Shown here: positions 43,270 to 50,010 of the stretch, one piece after another
How the letters are laid out: every line of letters begins with the position of its first letter
How positions within the stretch are numbered: position 1 is the first letter of the stretch
NCBI GenBank assembly: GCA_021851335.1
Contig: JAJZEA010000018.1
Span: 1-51,990, forward strand
Source: Acidobacteriota bacterium
GTDB lineage: Bacteria; Acidobacteriota; Terriglobia; Terriglobales; Acidobacteriaceae
Length of the DNA stretch: 51,990 nucleotides
Direction of reading: 5' to 3'
Position numbers and translations under genes: made by a program
The notes under the pieces: generated by a model
Told to the model about the DNA's origin: nothing
The model's input: only the letters and a program-made list of their open reading frames with translations
Database searches by the model: none

Positions 43270-44049
43270 ATGGCTCTGGTGGAAGCAGAGGGGCTGACTC
43301 GGCGCTACGCGCGGCGCATTGGGCTGCGCCGAGTGGAGACGACGGTCGTCGATGACGTCAGCTTTACCTTGGAACGCGGAGAGACGCTGGGATTGCTGGG
43401 CGAATCGGGCAGCGGCAAGAGCACACTCGCGCGTATGGTGTTAGGGCTGACGGAGCCGGATAAAGGCAGCGTGCGCGTGGACGGCATTGCCATCACGTCT
43501 GTGACTATTCAGGGGCTGCGGCGAAGGATGCAGCCGGTATTTCAGGATCCCGCGGCTGCGCTGGACCCGCGTATGCGCGTGTTCGATTTGGTGACGGAGC
43601 CGCTCGTCATCCATCGGCGCAGCCTGCCAGGCGATGCAAGCCGACAAACTCTGCGGAGGACGGCGGCGGAACTGCTGCGGTCGGTTGGAATGGATGAGTC
43701 GGCGCTTGCGCGCTACCCGCATGAGTTCAGCGGCGGACAGAAGCAGAGGATCAATATTGCGCGCGCTCTTGCCTTGCAGCCGGAGATTCTGGTGCTGGAC
43801 GAGCCGGTCTCCGCGCTGGATGTGAGCGTGGCGGCGCAGGTGGTCAACCTGTTGCGCCAGTTGCAGAAGGAACGGAAACTAACCTATCTGTTCATCAGCC
43901 ATTCGGTGCCGCTGGTGCGCTATCTGGCAACGCGCATTGCGGTGCTGGAGCGCGGGCGACTGGTGGAGATGGGTGAGGCCGAATCGCTTTGTCACGCCCC
44001 GCAGAGTGCATATACACAACGGCTCATCGCCGACACGCCTCATTTGTAA
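43270..44049 (+). CDS. ABC transporter ATPase of the Dpp/Opp (peptide) type, without partners
   Basis: A 259-aa ATP-binding protein that most resembles DppF/OppF, the second ATPase of peptide transporters. Walker A is GESGSGKST near residue 44, the signature is FSGGQKQRINIARAL, Walker B is ILVLDEPVSALD, and the switch His is in FISHSV. The family-specific stretch ARMVLGLTEPDKGSV is present. The Opp/Dpp C-terminal ILIaM extension (about 60 residues) looks shortened: the protein ends AYTQRLIADTPHL. No permease, DppD or binding protein is beside it, so it is either an orphan energising a distant transporter or a moonlighting ATPase. It is coupled to the amidase gene. Confidence 0.88.
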   Translation: MALVEAEGLTRRYARRIGLRRVETTVVDDVSFTLERGETLGLLGESGSGKSTLARMVLGLTEPDKGSVRVDGIAITSVTIQGLRRRMQPVFQDPAAALDPRMRVFDLVTEPLVIHRRSLPGDASRQTLRRTAAELLRSVGMDESALARYPHEFSGGQKQRINIARALALQPEILVLDEPVSALDVSVAAQVVNLLRQLQKERKLTYLFISHSVPLVRYLATRIAVLERGRLVEMGEAESLCHAPQSAYTQRLIADTPHL

Positions 44050-44182
44050 ATGCCACTTGCCCAGCGATTGCATGGGCAGCGCAGGCCTTGTCCGCTGCAA
44101 GCGCTGGCCCCGCACCCGCCCGTACCCGATATTCGCTGACAGGGACTATGGAAGTTGAAGATGCGGGAACGAAGCAGATTGG

Positions 44183-44200
44183 CTTGCCAGCGATGGCAAG
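44183..44200. terminator. Candidate bidirectional hairpin between convergent genes
   Basis: CTTGCCA and TGGCAAG form a perfect 7-bp stem with a 4-nt loop in the 181-bp gap between the convergent ABC ATPase and USG-1 genes. It lacks a T-tail on either side, so termination is only a suggestion. Nothing else is recognisable in this gap. Confidence 0.3.
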
Positions 44201-44230
44201 TCTGGCGCTGCCGGTCGCTTACTCGACGGA

Positions 44231-45262
44231 TTACTGTACCTGGCCCTGCGGACGTAGACGGCGCAGTTCAAGCGCACAATCGACGGCATTCTGCGCGGCA
44301 AAGCGAAGGTTGTCACAAGCCGCCCAAAGCCAGAACTTCCGAAGGTGCTGCTCTCGCGTCGATTCGTCCGACGGCGAGCCAATGCGCACCAGAAGATTGT
44401 TTTGCCCAATGGCGGCTAAATTCGACGGACTTTCCGAGCCGGTCGAGAGCACCTCAACAGGAACGCCTGCCAGCGCCAGCTCCAGCGCGGCACGAGGAAC
44501 CGCCTCAGCCAGTTCCACCCACACCGAAAAGCAAAGTCCATGAAAGACCGGAGCCTGAATCAATTGCAGGGAAAGCTCGACATCCGGCGTCAAGGCAAAC
44601 AGATGCTGTCGAATCCGCTCTTCCGTCGCGCGCAGGCTCACCTGGGCGGACTCGCCTGTATCCACAAGCTGGTTAAACGCAATCTGCGCATCAAAGACCA
44701 AACGCGGCACGGATTGAAAACTCAGCAGCCCCACCGTCTGTTGATGGAGTTCATCGAGCGCCGAGGCGCCATATTCTGATGCAGGATGCAACACTGTCGC
44801 CGCAGCCGATCGAAGCCGTCCTGACGCCCTCAGCCGACCCATCAGCAAAGCCAGCGCCAGCGCCGCCGGATGCGCCGGAACTACCGCTCGCGTCAACAGA
44901 TCCGGAGCGCCCGGAAGCGGCTCCATCCACGGGCTGTGAATCAGCACCTCCGGCTCTTCCTCCAGCACGCCCGTCAAATCCAGTACCGTGCAGCCCACGC
45001 GCAAAGCATTGCGGCTCCAGCGCTGTGTCTGCGCTTTGCTCCCGGCAAAGAAGACAAAATCCAGGCCGTCAAATGAATCAGGGCCCAGCCCTAGCACTAC
45101 CGCTGGCTCGTCGCCAATCTGATCGAGCTTGCCGTGTGCCTCCGGATCTTCCATCAGAACAAACTGCGCACCGGCAAAGGCAGATTCTGCCAACGCTTCC
45201 TTCAACTCGCTGCCCAGCGGCGAACCTGAGCCAACAACTCCAATCTTGAACACGGGCATCAT
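44231..45262 (-). CDS. USG-1-like homologue of aspartate-semialdehyde dehydrogenase, catalytic Cys missing
   Basis: A 343-aa protein of the aspartate-semialdehyde dehydrogenase superfamily. It starts with the Rossmann motif FKIGVVGSGSPLGSELKEAL, and the C-terminal domain shows SEYGASALDELHQQTVGLLS, SLQLIQAPVFHGLCFSVWV and WAACDNLRFAAQNAVDC. At the catalytic position, where true Asd has NC(T/S)T, the sequence is VVPAHPAALAL, so the nucleophile Cys is absent. This matches the E. coli USG-1 type as I recall it. The gene is the last of psd-pssA, overlapping pssA by 4 bp, so it is likely read as part of that operon. A true asd should lie elsewhere. I take the first of two adjacent ATGs; a longer frame covers pssA. 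Confidence 0.85.
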   Translation of the reverse strand: MMPVFKIGVVGSGSPLGSELKEALAESAFAGAQFVLMEDPEAHGKLDQIGDEPAVVLGLGPDSFDGLDFVFFAGSKAQTQRWSRNALRVGCTVLDLTGVLEEEPEVLIHSPWMEPLPGAPDLLTRAVVPAHPAALALALLMGRLRASGRLRSAAATVLHPASEYGASALDELHQQTVGLLSFQSVPRLVFDAQIAFNQLVDTGESAQVSLRATEERIRQHLFALTPDVELSLQLIQAPVFHGLCFSVWVELAEAVPRAALELALAGVPVEVLSTGSESPSNLAAIGQNNLLVRIGSPSDESTREQHLRKFWLWAACDNLRFAAQNAVDCALELRRLRPQGQVQ

Positions 45263-46176
45263 CGCGGCGAACGATCTCCTTCCGAGGGCAATCCACCTTG
45301 CGTCTCCGCCACAGCGACAACCACCGCAGACTGGTGTCTGCGTCGCCGTGACCAGGAGTAGGCGGCACGCGCCCAGATTCCGGAAAACATATACGCCAGC
45401 GCCATCAGAAAAAGTACGCCACGCGAAAAACGAATCAGGATAAAGATACCGATCGCCAGCAACGCCAAAAGCTGAAACGGCTGCGTCCGGCCCAGATTGA
45501 TCTCCTTGCCGGACCAGAAGCGCCACGTACTCACCATCAGGAATCCAATCAGCCCGACCAACACAATCCACAAGATCGACAGCCACCAGTAGGGAATCGG
45601 AATCCCATAAAAACAGTGCACCGACGATGCAATCAGGCCCGCGGCTGCCGGAATCGGCATACCCACAAAATACTTTCGGTCCAGGCGTCCGGGATTCTGA
45701 GGCTGAGGATCGTGGCTGATATTGAACCGAGCCAGGCGTGAAACGCCGCAAAGCAGATAGAGAAAGCAGACAAACGTTCCCACCTGCACAATCGGATGCG
45801 CCAGTTCCGGGCTGATCGTCTCCGGCAGAAAGTGAAATCCCCACACCAGCGCAAGCAGCGCCGGGGCTACTCCAAACGTAATCGCATCGGCCAGCGAATC
45901 CAGCTCGCGGCCAAAATCGCTTGCCGTATTCGTCATCCGCGCAATGCGACCGTCAAGCGCGTCGAAGGGTATTGCAAAACAGATCGCCAGCGCAGCCCAG
46001 TCCAGCTTCTGTGCCGCGTCCACCGTCGCCTGCATCGCCTGCATCGTCTGGGTAATGGCAAAGTAGCCAGCGCCGATGCCAGCCGCGGTGAACAGCGAGG
46101 GCAACACAAACATGCCTCGGCGGCGCCTGCGAGGACGATCGTGTCGTGCGCCCATCGCAAAGCTCGGCTGGTTCAC
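45259..46176 (-). CDS. pssA: CDP-diacylglycerol-serine O-phosphatidyltransferase
   Basis: A membrane enzyme making phosphatidylserine from CDP-diacylglycerol and L-serine, the first committed step to phosphatidylethanolamine. The 305-aa protein has the CDP-alcohol transferase motif [19 protein letters not shown], preceded by ALDGR, and several helices ([37 protein letters not shown]). The start is GTG, overlapping the psd stop (GTGA); an internal ATG seven codons on is possible. psd, the next enzyme, is immediately upstream. Confidence 0.94.
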   Translation of the reverse strand: MNQPSFAMGARHDRPRRRRRGMFVLPSLFTAAGIGAGYFAITQTMQAMQATVDAAQKLDWAALAICFAIPFDALDGRIARMTNTASDFGRELDSLADAITFGVAPALLALVWGFHFLPETISPELAHPIVQVGTFVCFLYLLCGVSRLARFNISHDPQPQNPGRLDRKYFVGMPIPAAAGLIASSVHCFYGIPIPYWWLSILWIVLVGLIGFLMVSTWRFWSGKEINLGRTQPFQLLALLAIGIFILIRFSRGVLFLMALAYMFSGIWARAAYSWSRRRRHQSAVVVAVAETQGGLPSEGDRSPR

Positions 46177-46799
46177 TTGCCCGCTCCTGCGAGCTTGGCC
46201 AGCACGCTACGGCCGCCCGCAACGCGCATCTTGGGCTGCACCAGCACCTGCACATCTGCCGGCAGGATCACATCCACCCGCGAGCCAAACTTGATCAGCC
46301 CCACGCGCTCGCCTCGCGCCACGCGATCCCCCTGTTTCCGATGAAAGACAATACGTCGCGCCAGCAATCCGGCAATCTGACGAAAGGTGACCTCTGCTCC
46401 GTCTTCGGCGCGCACGGTCACACTGTTCTGCTCGTTGCGCTCTGCTGAAGCCGGGTTCATCGCATTCAGATAAAGCCCTTTCTGGTAGCGCACTTCCGTC
46501 ACAACACCCGCAATCGGCGAGCGATTGACGTGGACATTGAAGACGCTCAGGAAGATGCTGATGCGCTGCCGCTCACCCTCCGCGGTCACGATGCGGGCCG
46601 CTTCCGTCACCACACCATCCCCGGGCGAGACCACCAGCCCCTCACCTGCTGGAATCGTCCGGTGAGGATCGCGAAAAAACCACAGGAAGAATGCTGCCAG
46701 CAGTATGCAGGGCACCGCCAGCCACACAGTAAGAAACCAGCCAAGCGCCGCTGCGGCCGCCAGAAATCCCACGCCGTAAAAGTAACCGTCTTTGACCAT
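46173..46799 (-). CDS. psd: Phosphatidylserine decarboxylase (pyruvoyl, Psd proenzyme)
   Basis: A membrane-bound pyruvoyl enzyme that converts phosphatidylserine to phosphatidylethanolamine. The 208-aa protein is of the shorter Psd form. It has an N-terminal helix pair ([37 protein letters not shown]), the conserved [13 protein letters not shown], the [12 protein letters not shown] stretch with the His, and the self-cleavage site FGS in [14 protein letters not shown]. The ATG of MVKDGYF is chosen over a TTG three codons earlier: a TATAAT lies 11 bp upstream and no Shine-Dalgarno sequence is clear. pssA follows with a GTGA overlap. Confidence 0.95.
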   Translation of the reverse strand: MVKDGYFYGVGFLAAAAALGWFLTVWLAVPCILLAAFFLWFFRDPHRTIPAGEGLVVSPGDGVVTEAARIVTAEGERQRISIFLSVFNVHVNRSPIAGVVTEVRYQKGLYLNAMNPASAERNEQNSVTVRAEDGAEVTFRQIAGLLARRIVFHRKQGDRVARGERVGLIKFGSRVDVILPADVQVLVQPKMRVAGGRSVLAKLAGAGK

Positions 46800-46810
46800 A
46801 ATCCCCAACG

Positions 46811-46816
46811 ATTATA
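46811..46816 (-). promoter_or_regulatory. Perfect -10 TATAAT before psd (near-leaderless)
   Basis: TATAAT on the minus strand, 11 bp before the chosen ATG. The start of transcription would fall 3-5 bases upstream of the ATG. No convincing -35 is visible in the 17-19 bp window. Confidence 0.5.
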
Positions 46817-46903
46817 CGGCGCAGCCACGTACCATGCGGAAAGCGGCCCATTCCGTGCGGGCAAACTTCCCGGAATAGAGGACCACCGACGGTGATTGTT
46901 CCC

Positions 46904-47113
46904 TCAGGCAACCGCTGGAATTCGATGTTCCAGAGCCGTCATCAGGTCTTTGGTGTGCAGCTTCAGCTTCTTCAGCCGCACCTCTTCCATCTGCTCTTCC
47001 ACCGACAGATACGGTTTGGCCATCAGCTCGTCCAGTCGCTGAGCATAGAGGCGATGCTCATGCATCAGTCGTTCCATCTCAGCGCCATTGCTTGCTTCCA
47101 GGAGTTCCGTCAT
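46904..47113 (-). CDS. DUF465/YdcH-family small helical protein
   Basis: A 69-aa, charged, mostly helical protein. The stretch EMERLMHEHRLYAQRLDELMAKPYLSVEEQMEEVRLKKLKLHTKDLM is the DUF465 (YdcH) pattern, in which two helices form a hairpin with a conserved K-x-K-L-x-x-K-D end. Function is unknown. The ATG follows AGGTGAA. It lies 105 bp upstream of psd and may share its transcript. Confidence 0.88.
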   Translation of the reverse strand: MTELLEASNGAEMERLMHEHRLYAQRLDELMAKPYLSVEEQMEEVRLKKLKLHTKDLMTALEHRIPAVA

Positions 47114-47142
47114 GGTTCACCTCGCGATACAGCGGACAATCC

Positions 47143-47172
47143 TGTATACGCCCAGAACGAACAGCCCGGCAA
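47143..47172 (-). promoter_or_regulatory. Candidate promoter of the DUF465 gene
   Basis: TTGCCG, an 18-bp spacer and TATACA on the minus strand (4/6 and 5/6 matches to consensus), about 30 bp before the ATG. This is the best -35/-10 pair I see in the window's minus strand. It lies in the 155-bp gap after rimI. Confidence 0.45.
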
Positions 47173-47268
47173 CTGAAAAATTCCCGCCACTCGGCAAATC
47201 AGAGGAGAACCACAAGCTTTGCCCCAAACCGACTGCAAAAGCCAGCTCGTGCTTAAACCAGCCAATGC

Positions 47269-47769
47269 TCAGGCCAGCCAGCGCTCCATCCTCACCGCAT
47301 CTTCCGCAGGATCGCGATAATAGCCCGGTCTGCGTCCCGTCTCCGTGAAACCCGCGATGCTGTAGAGTCGCTGCGCCGCCTGATTGGACGCCCGAACCTC
47401 AAGCATCAACCGCCGCGCGCCGACCTCGGCGCAACGCTGCATCAAGCCCTCCAGCAGCCGACGGCCCACGCCACGTCGCTGCCACGCTCCTGCCACCGCA
47501 ATGGTTTCCAGCTCCGCATCCTCCAGCACCAAGGAAGTGACTGAAACTGCCACGATTCCTGTCTCCGCTCCGGCATTCTTGCCGATACTCTCGCCGGTAT
47601 TCACAGTAGCCACCAGCGCAATCCGCTGAACTTCGCGGCCAGTCAGCATCTGCCGCCACTGCCACTCGGTCCACTGCGGAGCCTCCGGCAGCCTGGCGCA
47701 GATCTCCCGCACACGCTCGATATCTTCGGCCTGCATCGGCTTCATCTGGATTGTCGCCGCGTCGGTCAT
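47269..47769 (-). CDS. rimI: Ribosomal-protein-S18-alanine N-acetyltransferase (RimI-like GNAT)
   Basis: A 166-aa GNAT enzyme. The acetyl-CoA loop is VAGAWQRRGVGRRLLEGLM, and LEVRASNQAAQRLYSIAGFTETGRRPGYY is the RimI C-terminal signature. It overlaps tsaB by 4 bp; the tsaB-rimI pair is common in bacteria. A different protein target is possible, but the context favours RimI. Confidence 0.88.
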   Translation of the reverse strand: MTDAATIQMKPMQAEDIERVREICARLPEAPQWTEWQWRQMLTGREVQRIALVATVNTGESIGKNAGAETGIVAVSVTSLVLEDAELETIAVAGAWQRRGVGRRLLEGLMQRCAEVGARRLMLEVRASNQAAQRLYSIAGFTETGRRPGYYRDPAEDAVRMERWLA

Positions 47770-48497
47770 TCCGCGTTGCGCGCCGTTGCCGCGCGCGCCT
47801 CCATTCCACGGTTCAATTCAGATTCCGTTCCGCGTTCAGTCCCGCGCAGATAGTGCCCATCGAGCGCAGACGCATCATCCCATTCTCCGGCGAGCCAGCG
47901 TTGCTGCGTAAACTCCAGCGCCTGCACGGCTCCCGGCGCGGCCACACGAACAACTCGCGACTCCTCCGCCAGAGCTTCCAGCAGTTGCGCCACGGATTCC
48001 TCACAGACAGCCACTCGCTCCGGCAATAGCAGCGAGTTTTCCGCCACGCGAAACTCGCCCGCCGTCACTAACCGTTCCTGCCAGCCATCCGCCGTTCGCT
48101 GACCGACAAAGATCTGCCCACGCCAGGCATCCAGCGCGGCGCAATCCGTACCTCCTGCGGCGGCCAGGATCGCGAGGCGCGAAATCGCAAGCAGAGGCAG
48201 CGCTCGCGCTTTCACCAGCCCTTTGGCCGTCGCCACGCCTACGCGAATCCCCGTAAAACTTCCCGGTCCATGGACCACCACCACGCCGTCCAGCATTCCC
48301 ATCGTGCAGTTGGACTGGCGCAGCAAGCCTGCAATGGCAGGCACCAGTCCCGCAGCGCATTCGCGGCTGGCCAAACTCGACTCGCCCAGCACGATCATCC
48401 GGCCATCCTGCACGCGCGCCAGCGCCACACTCCCGGCTACGCCGCAGGTGTCGATGCCCAGCAGCAGGGCATTCTCTCGCTCTCTCGGATGAATCAA
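47766..48497 (-). CDS. tsaB: tRNA N6-threonylcarbamoyladenosine biosynthesis protein TsaB
   Basis: Scaffold subunit needed with TsaD and TsaE for t6A37 formation in ANN-decoding tRNAs. The 243-aa protein has the ASKHA N-terminus (LLLGIDTCGVAGSVALA) and the TsaB hallmark HGPGSFTGIRVGVATAKGL. The Cys-rich first loop and ISRLAILAAAG are as in the family. The start is TTG in a TTGA overlap with the upstream gene; there is no in-frame ATG near the family start. tsaD and tsaE are not in the window. Confidence 0.93.
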   Translation of the reverse strand: MIHPRERENALLLGIDTCGVAGSVALARVQDGRMIVLGESSLASRECAAGLVPAIAGLLRQSNCTMGMLDGVVVVHGPGSFTGIRVGVATAKGLVKARALPLLAISRLAILAAAGGTDCAALDAWRGQIFVGQRTADGWQERLVTAGEFRVAENSLLLPERVAVCEESVAQLLEALAEESRVVRVAAPGAVQALEFTQQRWLAGEWDDASALDGHYLRGTERGTESELNRGMEARAATARNAE

Positions 48498-49723
48498 TGC
48501 GCAGCCTCCACCAACTCCAGCAGTACTCCATGCGCGCTTGCCGGATGCACAAACACATAGCGGTGTCCGCCCGCTCCCACCTGAATCTGCTCGTTTACCA
48601 GTCTCACGCCCTGCGCGCGCAGCCGTGCCACCACATCGTCCAGATCACGCACGCGCAGCGCCACATGATGCAATCCCTCGCCACGACGCGCAACAAATCT
48701 GGCGATGGACGATTCCGCCTCCGTTGCCTCCAGCAGTTCAATGCGGCTTTCTCCCGCGGCCAGCATCGTCACGCGCACACGTTCAGCGGCAATCGTCTCC
48801 CGTGGCTGCGGCTCCAGCCCCAGTGCTCGATAGAAACCCTCCGCCGCATCCAGCGAATGCACGGCAATTCCCAGATGATCGATCTGCGGACCCGACTCGC
48901 GCAAAGGACCCGACACGCGCAAATCTGCCGCTTGCTTCGCATTCTGCTTGCTTTGCTGCTGCCGAACGCCGTCACGATCACAAGCAATCGCAAGCAACGC
49001 ATCGAGCAGCGCGTCCACGCCTTCGCCGCTTGTCGCCACCGTCCGCACCATGGTTCGCGGAGCGCGTCCCGTCACCGTTTCCGTCAGTGCCTCAGCCGCA
49101 GCCATCTCCTGCTCCAGCTCATCCATCCCGTCGCGATCCGCCTTGTTCAGCGCCAGCACATCGGCAATCTCCAGCACGCCGGCCTTCATCGCCTGCACCG
49201 CATCGCCCATTCCCGGAGCCAGCACCAACGCAACCGCATCCACAAGCGGAACCACATCCACCTCGCCCTGGCCCACGCCCGTCGTCTCCACCAACAGCAC
49301 ATCCCAGCCCGCGCACTCGATGAGAGTCAGAGCATCTTCCGCCGCCGCCGCCACTCCGCCCAAATGCCCCCGCGTCGCCATCGATCGGATGAAGACGCCA
49401 TCCTCGCCGGCCATCGACTGCATACGAATCCGGTCACCCAGAATCGCCCCACCCGTCAGCGGACTGGATGGATCAATCGCCAGCACGGCGACCGATCTCC
49501 CGCGCTGCCGCAGCGCCCGCGTCAACCCCTCGACCAGCGTGCTTTTGCCCGCGCCCGGAGCGCCCGTCAACCCCAGCCGCACCGCTCGCCGCGACCACCC
49601 CTGCTGTGCCATAGACCGGCGACATGCTGCCACTAGCTCGGCAGCCTGGGTGTCTCCGCTTTCTACCTGCGTCAGCGCGCGCGCCAGCGTCTTCCGATCC
49701 CTGGCCAGCAGCCGCTCCAGCAT
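48494..49723 (-). CDS. Fusion of MeaB-type GTPase and methylmalonyl-CoA epimerase
   Basis: A 409-aa protein joining two functions of the propionate route. Residues about 1-275 are a MeaB/ArgK-type G3E GTPase that protects or reloads methylmalonyl-CoA mutase: Walker A GAPGAGKST near residue 54, AVLAIDPSSPLTGGAILGDR, VETTGVGQGEVDV and LNKADRD. The last 129 residues are a vicinal-oxygen-chelate methylmalonyl-CoA epimerase with IDHLGIAVHSLD, ESRIELLEA, GLHHVALRVRDLDD and HGVLLELVE, keeping the metal ligands His/His/Glu. A linker joins them without a stop. I chose the ATG before LERLLARDRKT because GAGGG precedes it and the family starts there; ATGs at 49765 and 49771 are alternatives. No mutase is nearby. 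tsaB follows with a 4-bp overlap. Confidence 0.9.
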   Translation of the reverse strand: MLERLLARDRKTLARALTQVESGDTQAAELVAACRRSMAQQGWSRRAVRLGLTGAPGAGKSTLVEGLTRALRQRGRSVAVLAIDPSSPLTGGAILGDRIRMQSMAGEDGVFIRSMATRGHLGGVAAAAEDALTLIECAGWDVLLVETTGVGQGEVDVVPLVDAVALVLAPGMGDAVQAMKAGVLEIADVLALNKADRDGMDELEQEMAAAEALTETVTGRAPRTMVRTVATSGEGVDALLDALLAIACDRDGVRQQQSKQNAKQAADLRVSGPLRESGPQIDHLGIAVHSLDAAEGFYRALGLEPQPRETIAAERVRVTMLAAGESRIELLEATEAESSIARFVARRGEGLHHVALRVRDLDDVVARLRAQGVRLVNEQIQVGAGGHRYVFVHPASAHGVLLELVEAAH

Positions 49724-49898
49724 CGTCCCTCGCGGCTCTTCTCGCTTTTTCTCCTCGTGGCTCATTTCCATTCCATCAGCCCAAGCATACTGGAGTTGCT
49801 TGCCGCCGGTCCTGACCTTGCCTTGTGGCGTTCTTACACTCGCGCAATATGCTTCATTACGCGATTCTTTGTCCGCAACAGGGAACGGTTTCCCTATC

Positions 49899-49927
49899 GG
49901 TTTGCGTATTTTGTTCAAACCTGTTTG
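49899..49927 (+). promoter_or_regulatory. Inverted repeats and TTGACT upstream of the GH3 gene
   Basis: GGTTTG and CAAACC (N11 between) form a dyad; CAAAC-CT-GTTTG overlaps it as a second palindrome. TTGACT, a 5/6 match to a -35, follows directly at 49925-49930. No matching -10 lies at 17-18 bp. It is in the 287-bp gap between divergent genes, where GGGAA-CGGT-TTCCC (49881-49894) is a further dyad. A catabolite or sugar-responsive operator is plausible but not named. Confidence 0.4.
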
Positions 49928-50010
49928 ACTGAGTGACGCGCAGATCCTGCCAGAACATCCGCACCTCTGCCGCATTTCGCTGGTCATAAAAAATTAGAGG
50001 AGACAGTCGT

